Assembly (NCBI GenBank): GCA_964030475.1
Contig: CAXIPT010000006.1
Coordinates: 2,742,234 to 2,806,233 of the forward strand
Source: Tethya wilhelma
Lineage: Eukaryota; Porifera; Demospongiae; Tethyida; Tethyidae
Direction of reading: 5' to 3'
Length of the DNA stretch: 64,000 bases
The translations under genes and the position numbers were made by a program. The notes beneath the pieces are model-generated. The model made no database searches and had not been told where the DNA came from. It saw only the letters and a list, made by a program, of their open reading frames with translations. Below, piece after piece: positions 1-11,667 of the stretch (its first letter is position 1; the number at the start of each line of letters is the position of its first letter).

Positions 1-101
1 AATATTTTTCAGTTCCCGATTTGTACATAATACTTGTGCGATAAGTTATGTTACAGTTTGTATGTATGCATGTGATTTGTACTTGTTTGTATCTGTTTAA
101 G

Positions 102-684
102 GATGGTCACAACTCATTCAGCTGTGAGTGTGCACAGGGTTTTACTGGGAATACTTGTGACATCAACATTGATGACTGCTCTCCTAACCAATGCTCTAAT
201 GGAGGAACTTGCACAGTAAATAACTCATATTGCTAATTTGCTATAGCTATTATGGCCACATTTCCCTAGAAAGTCTTGAAGGCTTAAAGCTTTCATTTGT
301 ATTATTCACCATTAGCTGGTGCAGGATGCATTTATAATTGGTGTGCACCATTGAATAATTGACCACAACACTCAGTTACTACTAAGAGTTGCAATTACAC
401 TGCAGGATCAAGTTGCAGCATACATGTGTGCCTGTGTGGTGGGCTTTAATGGAGAAAACTGTGAGATCAATATTGATGATTGCGCACCTAATCCCTGTGA
501 AAATGGAGGCACGTGTTTGGTGAGTACCCGTGAGTATGCACATTAAGGTCATTTGTGTTGTGCATCTAGCCTCGTTCCCAGGCTCCTCATTGTGCATCTA
601 TTATGTAGGATACACACACCACACATGCATGTACACACACCACACACACACACACACACCACACACACATGCACACACACACGT

Positions 685-760
<76 letters not shown>

Positions 761-1525
761 NNNNNNNNNNNNNNNNNNNNNNNNNNNNNNNNNNNNNNNN
801 NNNNNNNNNNNNNNNNNNNNNNNNNNNNNNNNNNNNNNNNNNNNNNNNNNNNNNNNNNNNNNNNNNNNNNNNNNNNNNNNNNNNNNNNNNNNNNNNNNNN
901 NNNNNNNNNNNNNNNNNNNNNNNNNNNNNNNNNNNNNNNNNNNNNNNNNNNNNNNNNNNNNNNNNNNNNNNNNNNNNNNNNNNNNNNNNNNNNNNNNNNN
1001 NNNNNNNNNNNNNNNNNNNNNNNNNNNNNNNNNNNNNNNNNNNNNNNNNNNNNNNNNNNNNNNNNNNNNNNNNNNNNNNNNNNNNNNNNNNNNNNNNNNN
1101 NNNNNNNNNNNNNNNNNNNNNNNNNNNNNNNNNNNNNNNNNNNNNNNNNNNNNNNNNNNNNNNNNNNNNNNNNNNNNNNNNNNNNNNNNNNNNNNNNNNN
1201 NNNNNNNNNNNNNNNNNNNNNNNNNNNNNNNNNNNNNNNNNNNNNNNNNNNNNNNNNNNNNNNNNNNNNNNNNNNNNNNNNNNNNNNNNNNNNNNNNNNN
1301 NNNNNNNNNNNNNNNNNNNNNNNNNNNNNNNNNNNNNNNNNNNNNNNNNNNNNNNNNNNNNNNNNNNNNNNNNNNNNNNNNNNNNNNNNNNNNNNNNNNN
1401 NNNNNNNNNNNNNNNNNNNNNNNNNNNNNNNNNNNNNNNNNNNNNNNNNNNNNNNNNNNNNNNNNNNNNNNNNNNNNNNNNNNNNNNNNNNNNNNNNNNN
1501 NNNNNNNNNNNNNNNNNNNNNNNNN

Positions 1526-1569
<44 letters not shown>

Positions 1570-2261
1570 TGTGTATGTGTGTGTTTGTGTGTGTGTGTTT
1601 ATCAAGTACTAGTATGCATGTACACATGCTGCAAACCATTCTGACTATAATAATAATTAATTGTTCAGATCAATCCATAAAAACACATGATGGAAGTGGA
1701 AACAAAGATTGTGGTGGAGATGGAGCAACTGTTTATGAACTATTAGACAACTACAATGTTTATGACGTTCCACCAGGCTGCAATGATGATGAACTAGTAA
1801 CTTCGTCAACTTTCTTAACCCCTCAGTTGCCAGCAACCAAAGAGATGCCAGCTGGAATGGTTACTACCATGGTGTATAAGGAATCCAAGTATACTGCGAG
1901 TGTAGGTGAAACACTTTGTGACAATGATCCTCGATACGCTCAAGTTAAAAAGAGTGGCCACAATCAGTACAATAATGATGCTGAAGATACTAAAGAAGAG
2001 AATGGTTCATCAGTGTACGACAATTACAATGAATTTGGTGAGTCTATGACTCAACCACTCTATGATAATGGAGAGGAAGGTGAAGCTGGTGGTGCTAACA
2101 GAAATGCCATCTATGACACAATGAATAATCCAGATGAAGATGCTGGTGGTCATGGCGGTGAGGTTGTGTATGATAATATCATGAGCAAAGGAAAAGGTGG
2201 CACTGTCCTCACAAATAAGCTTGCTCAGCGTAAAGATGTTGAAACTGATGACTGCATCTGA
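102..2261 (+). CDS. EGF-repeat single-pass receptor, 5'-truncated and gapped (3' part)
   Basis: Visible exons are 102-215 and 406-519, each 38 codons and phase 0, and a terminal exon 1669-2261 entered in phase 1. Each small exon carries the second half of one EGF repeat and the first half of the next (C-x-C-x(2)-GF-x-G-x(2)-C, then IDDC and NGGTC). The last exon encodes a hydrophilic, acidic tail of about 197 residues with repeated tyrosine motifs (YELL, YNVY, YDNY, YDNG, YDTM, YDNI), which look like SH2-ligand sites. The transmembrane exon is presumably inside the N gap at 761-1525. The gene begins left of the window. The tail matches the copies at 10388-10634 and 16500-16890, so this is one member of a local family. 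Signalling through phosphotyrosine is inferred from motifs only. Confidence 0.75.
613..1600. repeat. (CA)n microsatellite, N gap, (TG)n microsatellite
   Basis: A (CA)n tract of roughly 150 bases runs into 765 N's (761-1525), which end in a (TG)n tract. The switch from CA to TG across the gap means the two flanks are not one continuous repeat on the same strand. The gap therefore probably hides unique sequence, including the missing EGF and transmembrane exons of the surrounding gene. Open frames across this tract are low-complexity artefacts. Confidence 0.9.
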
Positions 2262-3399
2262 TGGATGCATAATAACTTTATGTAATTTATTCAGAAGTTG
2301 TATGATGGGATTTTCCAATTTTTTTTACTTTTAGAGTATAATCTACTAGCCTGTAGTTTCATTGCTGTATTGTCATGAATTTTATTTTTAATTATTTCTG
2401 TCACTGAATGACTCATGTATAAGTTGTTAGGTAGCATAATAGCCATTTCTAGTATATTGTCATTGTAACTTTGTCTGATTTAAAACTTTTTTCTTAATTA
2501 CTGGCAAAGTAAAGTGTCTGTGTGAGTGTGGGTGTTTGTCACTGGGGGGGGAGTGTCCCACTCAGTATTTCCCACGGACACTCCAGAACTTATAACTGCA
2601 TGAATAGTGGATCATCTGATGCATGCATGCACAACTATTACAACAGCCTCAAGTTTGAGATCAAGTGTCTGCTCAAGAGCTGTTACCTTGTAACTTTAAG
2701 TCTCTAATGCCTGTCAACTTCATGTGCCGGGACATAATTTATACTCTTAATATCCAGCATCACAGCCCTAACTCACAATGAACAATTTTAATGTTTCAAC
2801 TAAAACTGACTTAGACTATATATAAATGGGAAGCTATAACATTGTTGCATATGGCAACATCACAAACCTTCATCGTTTCGCTTTCTAGCTGTCATTAGCT
2901 GCATGCAACAAGGTTAGTTTCTACTTTTACTGCTCTTGTTGTTTGTGCTTAGTGTAATCTCCACATTAACTAGAAATATCTTTCTATCCAGAATTCTAGG
3001 ACACTGCAATTTCAAAGCTGGACTATGGTATGTTGTGCATAGTTGGTCCAAACATTAATTTTATGGTGCTAGCTAGGCAACTGTACCTAGCTATGACGAG
3101 AGATGTCTACCACATACTTAGTATACATGCCACTCAATCGGCCAAGCAGACCAATTAAACAGTTACATCACAAACCTTCACAAATCAACCCGCTAAAACT
3201 AGTCATGATGATTAACGAAGATATTGTATATCGTAAGGAATGGGTCGTCTGTCCCATCTGATCAAGTTGCAAACTAGTACCATATGCATAGATATCATAG
3301 CTAAGCTATAATATCCACGATATTACCTAAGCCTTACTAAGCTATGATAATACGTAGTCACCTTGTAGAGTTGTATCTTCCACTTCAACTTTAATAGTG
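2262..3399. other. Intergenic stretch, no gene recognised
   Basis: This is 3' flank of the EGF-receptor tail exon followed by AT-rich sequence. No splice-compatible coding segment or RNA gene was recognised. From about 3165 the repeat motif CACAAACCTTCACAAATC begins to appear and introduces the arrays to the right. Confidence 0.5.
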
Positions 3400-4050
3400 T
3401 GTTCCTTAGACATCACAAACCCTCACAAATCAACCTCTTCAAGTTTAATACAGTGTGTTACTTAGACATCACAAACCTTCACAAATCAACCTCTTCAACT
3501 TTAATACAGTGTGTTCCTTAGACATCACAAACCCTCACAATCAACCTCTTCAATTAAGTTTAATACAGTATGTTCCTTAGACATCACAAACCCTCACAAA
3601 TTAACATCTTCACACATGACCCACAGCACTGAAACCCTCACAAATCAATATCTTCATTGAATCAACTCTGAGCTTAGCCAGACGTCACAATTAAACCCTC
3701 ACAAATTAGCTATAAACATCTTCAACCCACAGCACTGAAACCCTCACAAATCAATGTCTTCAACTCTGAGCTTTAATTCCTGAGACCTCCTCTGCTCTGA
3801 TTCATTTCCACTTTTAGTATTGTATAATAACTGCTCAAACATATGGATATTATAGCTTACGAGACGTGATCCGCAGAGTTCAAGAGGTTGAGAGTTTGTG
3901 GTGTCTTACACATTGTGAGTTGAAAAGGTCGATTTGTGAGGGTTGTGATGTCTGGCTATATAGGCTCAGAGTCAAAGATATTGATTTGTGAGGGTTTCAG
4001 TGCTGTGGGTTGAAGATGTTTACAATTTTGTGAGGGTTTATGATATCTGG
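3400..4050. repeat. Tandem array with inverted arm (CACAAACCCTCACAAATCAA family)
   Basis: About six imperfect direct copies of a unit containing CACAAACCCTCACAAATCAA and CTTCAA lie between 3410 and 3770. The reverse complement (TTGATTTGTGAGGG and GTGCTGTGGGTTGAAGATG) follows at about 3925-4040. The inverted arms share long extra segments, for example the CCCACAGCACTGAAACCC block at 3620 and its complement at 3990. The region can therefore fold into a large hairpin with a loop of about 100 bases. No coding potential was seen. Confidence 0.8.
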
Positions 4051-5340
4051 CTAACCTTCCACAGCTTCTAGTGTTGTCCGATCCTTAGATTTCCAGGTTT
4101 ATTCTGAACGGTAGGCACTGCAATTCAATTAGAAACAGAGTTAGACTGTAGGAATGGAAATAAACATCATTTCTCCACACTATGGGGGTTGCTATGCCTT
4201 TCACAGCTTCTAGTGTTGTCAGATCTTTAGGTTTCCAGTTCGATACTGGACGATAGGCATTGCAATTTGATTCTAAACAGAGTTAGAGTGTAGGAATGGA
4301 AACAAACATCATTTCTCCACACTATGGGGGTTGCTATTACATGTAGCTACCTGACTCACTCACCTCTTGATCTCAGCCTTCCACAGCTTCTAGTGTTGTC
4401 CGATCCTTAGGTTTCCAGTTTGATACTGAACGATAGGCACTGCAATTCGATTGTAAACACAGGTAGACTGTAAGAATGGAAACAAACAGAATTTCTCCAC
4501 ACTATGGGGGTTGCTATATAAGCTGCCTGACTCACTCACATCTTGATATGAACCTTCCACAGCTTCTAGTGTTATCCGATCCTTATATTTCCAGTTTTAT
4601 ACTGAATGGTAGGTACTGCAATTCAATTATAAACAGAGATAGAGGGTAAAAATGGAAACAGACATTATTTTCCCACACTATGGGGTTGGTATAAGCTGCC
4701 TGACTTACTCATATCTTGATCTCAGCCATCCTTAGCCTGTGGTGTTGTCCAATCCTTAGAGTCCATTTTTATTGTGGATCCCCTAGTGACAACCATTAGA
4801 GTGTAAGACAGTAGAAATTGAAATAAATATCATTACCCCACACTATGGTGTTGCTATTATTAACCTAGATGAGTAAGTAATCATAATTGCATTCTGTTCA
4901 CCTTCATATCAAGAGTCTGGTAGCTAATAGCAACCCCCATAGTGTGGAGAAATGATGTTTGTTTCCATTCCTACAGTCTAATTCTGTTTAGAATCGAATT
5001 ATGCAGTGCCTATCGTCCAGTATCGAACTGGAAACCTAAGGAATGGACAACACTAGAAGCTGTGGAAGGCTTATTTCAAGATGTGAGTGAGTCAGGTAGC
5101 TAAATAGCAACCCCCATAGTGTGGGAAAATAATGTCTGTTTCCAATCTTACAGTCTAACTGTGATTACAATCGAATTGGAGTGCCTACCGTCCAGTATCG
5201 AACTGGAAACCTAAGGATCAGACAATACTAGAAGCTGTGAAAGTGAGTGAGTCTGGTAGCTAATAGCAGCTCCATAGTATCCATGGGGAAATGATGTTTG
5301 TGTCCATTCTTACAGTTTAACTCTGTTTAGGTGTGTGTTA
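4050..5340. repeat. Direct and inverted ~170-bp repeat array
   Basis: Four direct copies start near 4057, 4198, 4378 and 4552, each with CCTTCCACAGCTTCTAGTGT, TTTCCAGTT..GATACTG, GCACTGCAATTC and CCACACTATGGGGGTTGCTA. A degenerate fifth lies near 4730. Two or three inverted copies follow at 4925-5060, 5105-5240 and partly 5260-5335 (TAGCAACCCCCATAGTGTGG ... CACTAGAAGCTGTGGAAGG). It is a large palindromic array, probably of transposon or satellite origin. Confidence 0.85.
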
Positions 5341-6184
5341 TGGTTTTCAAGTTATGTGAGATTCCCTCAGAATCTCCAAATACACCAATAACGGTCATTT
5401 TTGAAAGATTTTCAACAGGTACTGTAACAATATTATGTGCAATATCTTCATATGAATTGCACAGTGTCATGTACTACATGTTATAATGATAATGTGGTGT
5501 CTGTATTGTTCTCAGCACCTACAGTTAAGACAGTGTATGCAAACTACTGGTAAGTAAAAAGTCAAAGTGTTGTTGTTATCTGATTCTGTTATGTTGTTTT
5601 TTGTGTGTGTGAATTTTTTGGATGTACTGTTGGGTATAAACAAGTTGCTTATCCTCAGTTCAATACAGATAACAGCCAGATAGAAGAACAAGCTAACTCT
5701 TGAATCAAACGAGTAAATCCTTCCCTTTGTTATACGAACAAATAATAATTATAAGCAATTTTTATGACACTTTACTTGTGGTATAAAAATAAGACTATTA
5801 TCACGCATAGAATTGTATGGATAGACTATTTGTGTCTTGCTCCGACTGAACATAATCTGTAGCTTGTTGATAATATTATGATTAATGTTGACTGTTCTTA
5901 GCTACAATAATTACCTGTACATCCATTTACGTTGTGTGTATATATACAGACCAAGATGTGAGTGAATAGACAATATCGTGCATGGTTTATATTACTGGAA
6001 TAACTGTGGTAAATTTTGTAAAGCCACAAGCCCACGTGGTGGTTTTCTACCAGTCAGCTGTATCTCTTCTTGCAGTTCTTGTGTATCTTTGAGGTCTTCT
6101 TGGAGTGTATCTGGTGTTGTTGTATATCTTTGAGATCTTCTTGCAGCTCTTGTATATCTCTGAGGTGTTCTTGCTCTATCTATA

Positions 6185-6359
6185 ATGTCTTCACAGCAGG
6201 ATGACCAGGTATAAATGTTGATTTAGAGTCTATACTATTAGGTTGTTATTATCATGTTGTATGGACTACATTTGAGATTGTATTGAACCATTATAGACTT
6301 TTGAGGTCACTTCTGGTGGCAATGATGACAACCAACCAGCTAGAGCCAAGCTCCAGTGA
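6185..6359 (+). CDS. Possible two-exon micro-ORF (28 codons), doubtful
   Basis: An ATG at 6185 opens eight codons to a GT donor after 6208. An AG acceptor before 6297 continues in the same phase for 20 sense codons to a TGA at 6357-6359. The product would be a polar peptide beginning MSSQQDDQ and ending in RAKLQ. A TATATATA stretch lies about 240 bases upstream. No family was recognised and so short a frame can arise by chance. It is recorded because donor, acceptor and phase agree. The 5' flank (6055-6180) is itself an imperfect ~50-bp tandem repeat. Confidence 0.15.
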
Positions 6360-6449
6360 TGGTCCCCCCACTGTTAAGGTGATGACAGTATCTTATTTTC
6401 CTGTACTGGTCCTGTTGTGCATGTATTGAATTCAGTTGAGTGCCTCAAA

Positions 6450-7035
6450 TTTATTTGTGATGGTTTGTGAGGGTCTGGCCAGTGTGCACATGTGTTTTGA
6501 ATTCACTGATAGAATTTTGTATTCATTTGTGACTCAACTCATATTCAATATGTGCACATACAGGTGCACACTGGAGAGACCCTCACAAACTATGCCTCAT
6601 ATGCATTTGTGATGGTTTGTGAGGGTTTGTGAGGGTCTGGTCAGTGTGCACATGTTTTGAATTCCATCACAAACTTTTGTATGAATTTGTGATGGGTTGT
6701 GAGAGACTGGCCAGTGTGCACATGTGTTTTGAATTTACTGATAGAATTTTGTATTCATTTGTGATGGTCTGTGAGGGTTGGTCAGTGTGCACATGCATGT
6801 GTCTTGAATTCAGTCATTAATTTTGTATACATCTTTTTTTTCCTTTTTTTTTTGAGTCTTTTCAATGTGCATGTGTGGTTTGAATCCTCATTACAGAGAA
6901 TTTTTTTCGTATGCATTTGTGATGTTTTTTGAGGGTCTCTCTCTTCAGTGTGCACATAATTATGTTAATATTATTGTACTTTTAATTTGGTTAAGTAAAA
7001 TTTAATTATTGTGATGGTTTGTGGGAGTGTCTCTT
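6450..7035. repeat. ~120-bp tandem repeat array (TTTGTGATGGTTTGTGAGGG family)
   Basis: Five or six imperfect direct copies carry TTTGTGATGGTTTGTGAGGG, GTGTGCACATGTGTTTTGAA and TTTTGTAT(G/T)CATTTGTGA. One short segment near 6550-6600 is inverted. The GTGAGGGT core resembles the inverted arm of the 3400-4050 array. No gene is supported here. Confidence 0.8.
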
Positions 7036-7379
7036 GTACTCATGCACATGACAAATAAAATTTTGTTGAGAATTTTATGAGATCAAACGTATGTATATAG
7101 CATTGAAAGGCTATTAATTTACCTCAGCAAGGTAGATACATTTATATTCCCATGGAGTACGGTAGTAGATTGGATACACAGGAATGGCACGGATGGCTGA
7201 TTAGTGCAATACAATTATATTCAACTGCATGCAAAAACTGAGTGCTTTGCAGTAAAACTACCATTCAGCTCATTCAAAACCATCACGTGTGAGTAACACC
7301 CTAAAAATTAGTCCTCAAATAATGCATTTTATTGGAGTGCTGGGCCAGGCCAGTTTCACTATAAATCAGATGTCTTAGC

Positions 7380-7575
7380 TGCTTGGTCAGGTAAGTAACT
7401 CAAGTAAGATAATACTTTGTAGATCTGTAACTGTATGATCTAGTACTGAGCTTAGTCGCTTGGTCAAGTACTGCATCAGTGAGGAATGGCTCATTGCAAC
7501 TGAATGGTAACGCTTTGTAGAACTATATATATGTGATCTAGTACTGAGCTTAGGTGTATGTTGTTTTGTATCAGT
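7380..7575. repeat. Short direct repeat (two ~120-bp copies)
   Basis: The segment with TACTTTGTAGATCTGTAACT and GATCTAGTACTGAGCTTAG at about 7410-7455 recurs at about 7510-7555. Nothing else was recognised between 7040 and 7900 apart from a short inverted-repeat remnant around 7610-7670 of the CCCAGGCTCCTC type. Confidence 0.6.
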
Positions 7576-7917
7576 GAACTTCACTACGTGCCTGACTGTC
7601 TGCTAAACTAGGTCCTCCTCGATCCCCAGGCTCCTCTTGACTTTGGAGCCTAACGTGGGGACTAGGCTAACTTGGGCTGTTGGTGGATTAGTCAAGTTTC
7701 CTTGATACACCTCAGTGGGCCATATACATTAGGTATGCATGATGCACTCTTTTACACAGTGTATGTGTAAGTGTGCCGAAGCTTGTGCACCATGCAGTGG
7801 TGCTTTTATTTTAGTCTAGTATGGTTAACAACTTCTAGCATGAAACAATTTGAGATCTGAAAAATTTAATGATAAAGATAGGGAATTCGAATAAGCCACT
7901 AGCAATAATTGCCATAG

Positions 7918-8390
7918 TCACCCACATGCCATACCTTGTAGCCTCCTACAACATAATATTATAATGTTATACATGATGAATGAGAACACATGCAAGTGGA
8001 TAATCATAATAATATACATATATAGTATGCTGCAGAATCTATAGAATTTGTTTTGCACTGTACAATAGGGCATAATTATAATAATAATTATTATTAAGGA
8101 AAACAATGAGGAAAGCATACTAAAGTTGAGGAAAAGTTACTTGTTTTCCTCAGAAATGATACTAACTAAATTTATTGTACTACATGAATTTCATGGATTA
8201 TTAAGGTTTTGTATTATGAAAATTCTAAAATTAAATGCCTAAAATATTGACCGGTTTAGCAAGGCTTTATGAAACTGCAAATTGATAATGATTAATGCAT
8301 GCATGAAAAGATATGGGACTAACCTGGAGAACATTCTTCACCAGTTTCCTCACAAGAATCTTTGTATAGGAATTACCATACAATTCAATT
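7918..8390 (-). repeat. Inverted copy of the sequence at ~15300-15650
   Basis: Read on the minus strand this segment parallels 15300-15650. Shared blocks include GAGGAAACTGGTGA(A/G)GAATG, GTTCTCCAGGTTAGTCCCA, CTTTTCATGCATGCAT, GCCTTGCTAAAC(T/C)GGTCAAT and TAGGAGG(C/T)TACAA. Either an interspersed repeat is present twice, or the piece was copied and inverted when the EGF-receptor family duplicated. Confidence 0.7.
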
Positions 8391-8983
8391 TCATTCATGA
8401 AACATGAGAAAAACACCCCACTAATCTCAGGGGACAAGGTTTGCTACACACCTGTTCACTCTTGTGTCTAGCTACAACACTTTCATGTCCCTACGCATGT
8501 TCTTCTTGTGTACCAGTAATAGTTGTACAAGCTACATATGTACTACTATAGAGTAGGCTTTAGGGAATGCTCAGTATGTCTCAGCTTCCTAACATTCACA
8601 AACAAAGAAGGCATATTTGTCAAACAGTGGATAACAGAATAGTAATTATTTTGAAAGTGATGTCAGCATCACAAAACAGTGCGTGTTCAGCAATCAACTG
8701 ACTTTTCCAGGAGCATACAAATAAATCTGCTACTCCAAGTGCCACTGACTTAGTGTATATAGGTACGAATACACAATGTACAGAGCAATATATAAAACTG
8801 CTGCCAAACAGCTCAGCTAGTACAAATTAGTTGTCATGGTTTACAGCTGGTTGGGTCAACCTTCAAAGGCTTTGTGGGCGTAAACAAAATCATAGTTTGA
8901 GGACATTTCCCCCTACAACTACAAGATAGGCATAACTTCTTTTAACAAGTAACATAGCTACTTCTCCAACAATGTCATCTTAG

Positions 8984-9190
8984 TCAAACACAAGTTGTTT
9001 TGCTTCTCACCTTTGCATCTCTCTTAGCAGTGGAAGGTGTTTTTCTGGCTGGTTGGCGGTGGTGGGCGTCTGACTCCCTGGCTCTTTGGTGCGACTCACG
9101 TTCTCTCTCTTTCCATTCCTCTTTCTCTCTCTTGTGGAGCTTGTCGCGAGCCTTTAAAGCATACATGATAGAGATAGACTGAGCGGGAAG
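8984..9190 (-). CDS. Possible terminal exon of an unrecognised basic/acidic protein
   Basis: A minus-strand frame ends at 8984 and is preceded by a plausible acceptor (CTTCCCGCTCAG) near 9190. The encoded segment is highly charged (KREKEEWKEREREs-like, then HHRQPARKTP, ending TTCV) and could form a short helix. It lies downstream of LIN7 on the same strand but LIN7 already has its own stop at 9613. It could be an alternative last exon, the end of another gene, or chance. No family was recognised. Confidence 0.25.
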   Translation of the reverse strand, partial: LPAQSISIMYALKARDKLHKREKEEWKERERESHQRARESDAHHRQPARKTPSTAKRDAKVRSKTTCV

Positions 9191-9612
9191 GCACAAGGAC
9201 GAAGACAAATTTTGTTGTGGAATGACACGATAAGCTAATTACCTCTTAAGATTGGTAACGGTCGTCAATATAACTTGCTTAACCTACCTCTCCCCAGCCA
9301 CGCCCGTATGTCAAGGTTTTGACCTTTCAGGTCGAGTCTAGCTCATTGACTATATACCACTCAAGAGACATAGGCATATAAAGCATGCCAGCTAGCATAA
9401 AGTATAGAGCAGATTGTATGCACAAAGTAAAATAATTATGGTAACTGCATACAGAATTACAGATTGGAAAACTATTGATAAAAAATTAACCATCTATGGT
9501 ACAGTAGATCTACAGAACTGCTATGTATAATGTCATGTATTAAAAAGAAAATGAGGCATTTTATACTGTTGTCGTAGCAATCAATTTAATTCATAATGAT
9601 GGGGGCAACTTG

Positions 9613-10332
9613 TTAGTGTCGTCCGGACTGCCTACCGCCACGACGGAATGACTTGGTGTGTTCAAACCTGAACTCCATCTCCTCCAGGATCTTAGGAGAG
9701 TACTTCACAACAAGACGAACCACACCTACAAAGATGGGCAAGACAATGGGCAATACTGATGGCAGGCGTGAACAGATACGGTAAACAGTATTGACAAGAT
9801 AGCTGGGTCAAGGTACCAGACAAGACTGTTTGTTGTACAAAACTGATTACCGTATAGCGGGAAAGTTTTGCGGTATTAACTCTCGCGGTGTTCGTGGATC
9901 ACGATCCATCTGTGAAGTTTCTATCTTCAAAATTCTCCGTATTGTATATATGCATGGGCTTGCACAGCTCATTGGCAAAAGTTAAACTACAAAAATATTG
10001 ACTACAAACATCCGCGAAAGTTTGGCACTGTGAAACTTTCCCGCTATACAGTATAAACTTTAAAGATGATTTTTTTTTTTTCAAACTCAGGACACTTAAA
10101 TAGAGAATCTGGGGGAGCAAGTATCACTCAACCAGGCTCTTCAGTCACACACTCTAAATTTGGCAGGGGAAACAATACAATACTTTTCCATGTTAAAAAA
10201 TGCTCTATCTCTTTGAGAGTTATTGCAATCACTACTGGTCATAAGCTGAACTGATACCAAAAGTTGTTCCATTTTACCTGTAGCTCCTTTCAACAGATCA
10301 ATGGCTTTCTCGTGATTAGCTCCTTCTAGGGT
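9613..10332 (-). CDS. LIN7: LIN7 (Veli/MALS) PDZ scaffold, 3'-terminal exons only
   Basis: Two exons (10332-10278 and 9725-9613) join in phase 1. They give the end of a PDZ domain (HEKAIDLLKGATGVVRLVV) followed by KYSPKILEEMEFRFE and a basic tail ending at TAA 9613-9615. The PDZ end plus the Y-(S/T)-P-K-(I/V)-LEEME motif is characteristic of LIN7 proteins. These pair with LIN2/CASK through an N-terminal L27 domain and place receptors at cell junctions. The upstream exons (L27 and most of the PDZ) are missing because the assembly has a gap at 10387. The tail is shorter than in vertebrate LIN7. The intron between the exons holds a MITE. Confidence 0.85.
9848..10053. mobile_element. MITE with TACCGTATAGCGGGAAAGTT termini
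   Basis: The ends are inverted: TACCGTATAGCGGGAAAGTTT on the left and its near-complement (AAACTTTCCCGCTATACAGTA) on the right, 206 bases apart. There is no coding capacity. It lies in the last LIN7 intron. Related termini occur at 15650, 33749-33963, 37965-38006 and 55362-55516. Confidence 0.8.
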
Positions 10333-10387
10333 CTGTTTATAGAGAGAAAGAATGTTGTTAGCTTTTGTCAAAATATCCATATAAAAT

Positions 10388-10634
10388 NGACAATTATAAT
10401 GAATTTGGTGAATCTATGATTCAACCACTGTATGATAATGGACAGGAAGGTGGAGCTGGTGGTGGTGGTATCAGGAACGCAATCTACGACACAATGAATA
10501 ATCCGGATGAAGATCATGATGGCCGTGGCAGTGAGGATGTGTATGACGATATCATGAGCAAAGGAAAAGGTTGCACTGTCCTCACAAATAAGCTTGCTCA
10601 GGGCAAAAATACTGAAACTGATGACTACATCTGA
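10388..10634 (+). CDS. EGF-receptor tyrosine-rich tail, second copy (3' fragment)
   Basis: Immediately after the single-N gap at 10387 a frame encodes the last 81 residues of the tyrosine-rich tail seen at 2020-2261: [42 protein letters not shown], ending DDYI-stop. Identity with the first copy is very high at both nucleotide and protein level, while the 3' flank diverges. Everything upstream is lost in the gap. The join puts it directly against LIN7 intron sequence of the opposite strand. It is the end of another paralogue, or possibly a misjoined allele. Confidence 0.8.
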
Positions 10635-10964
10635 TGGATGCGAAGTCAAAATAATTATTGATGATAACTTTATGTACTAAATTGTAAGATTAATGTTAAA
10701 ACTTCTTTTCCACTGTTACAATATATTTTTTTATATTATTATCAGTTTGCTTTTAGAGTATTGTCTATAGACCACTATATAGTTCATGATTTCATACACT
10801 GTATTAGCCTATGGTGTTATATAGTTTATTGTAACTGTATAGACTGTGACTGTGAGTAATAGTGTTTGTGCATCACATATGTGTTATAATGTAATGTCAA
10901 GAGCTACCGTATGTGAGAGTTCTGAATAAGAACTCTAGCAGATATCTGGTCCCATCTAGGAACC

Positions 10965-11275
10965 TAGCCAAAGAACCACGCAATACAGAGTCCATTACAC
11001 AATGTATTTATTAAGGTCACTATAATGTTCCTAAATATGTTTTAGACTGTGTCAGAGTCCTGATTTGGCCATATTACCTATTGTTGCAATTGTAAAAGCA
11101 AGCAGTCACCAAGATATGTTCAATTTAGTTGTTCATTAGTAGTCACACAAAAACAAACCAACACTGCATGATGAAATCATTGTACGTAGCATCATCACAG
11201 TTGTCATGATCTTCTCCACACCTGCAAGAGTTAGTCGTGATCATGACAGAACCAAGGTGGACATTACCACAGTAT
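10965..11275 (-). pseudogene. Decayed fragment of the multi-pass membrane protein family
   Basis: This segment aligns by eye with 13125-13400. Shared pieces include GAGTCCAT(T/C)ACACA, TTTATTAAG(G/A)TCACTA, AAGCA..CACCAAGATATGTTC, TCTCCACAC(C/T)TGCAAGAGTT and CCA(A/T)GGTGGACA. It therefore matches the Cys-rich ectodomain of the neighbouring gene in the same orientation. No long frame survives. Beyond it, 10640-10960 and 11280-11660 show nothing recognisable. Confidence 0.7.
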
Positions 11276-11667
11276 ATATGAAGCAAAGTTGAGCCACCAG
11301 ATTAATTTTCCTCCTCATATTCACTCTATTACAGACTGTTTAACTTTACTTCAGCTAACCCAGTTATAATGCTTTTCAGGAAAATCCTTGTTTTATAGCT
11401 AAGCAGAACGGTCATCAACTAAACTGTGAATTTTAGAAAGTCTTATAGATCGAAAGGGATGATAGCTAGCATAGTCATCTGATACTTAACTTTCAATATT
11501 CATGCAATGATCACATTGTATTCTGTTACTTGACATATATACTTATTAATTTGTACTAAGTTTGCTATCACAACACAACAGTAAAAACTTGAAAATGTAG
11601 TTTCTAAACATGAAAGTTTTTAAATACTATTTTCAATTTTCTTTAGCCCATTGCGTGTCTGTATTCA

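Noticed and set aside
530..1644. Several long open frames of repeated His/Thr or Cys/Val across 530-1644
   Set aside because: They are translations of (CA)n/(TG)n and N's, with no real coding content.
3400..3790. CRISPR-like regularly spaced repeats
   Set aside because: The units are imperfect, spacing is irregular, an inverted arm follows, and the host is an animal. Ordinary satellite or fold-back DNA.
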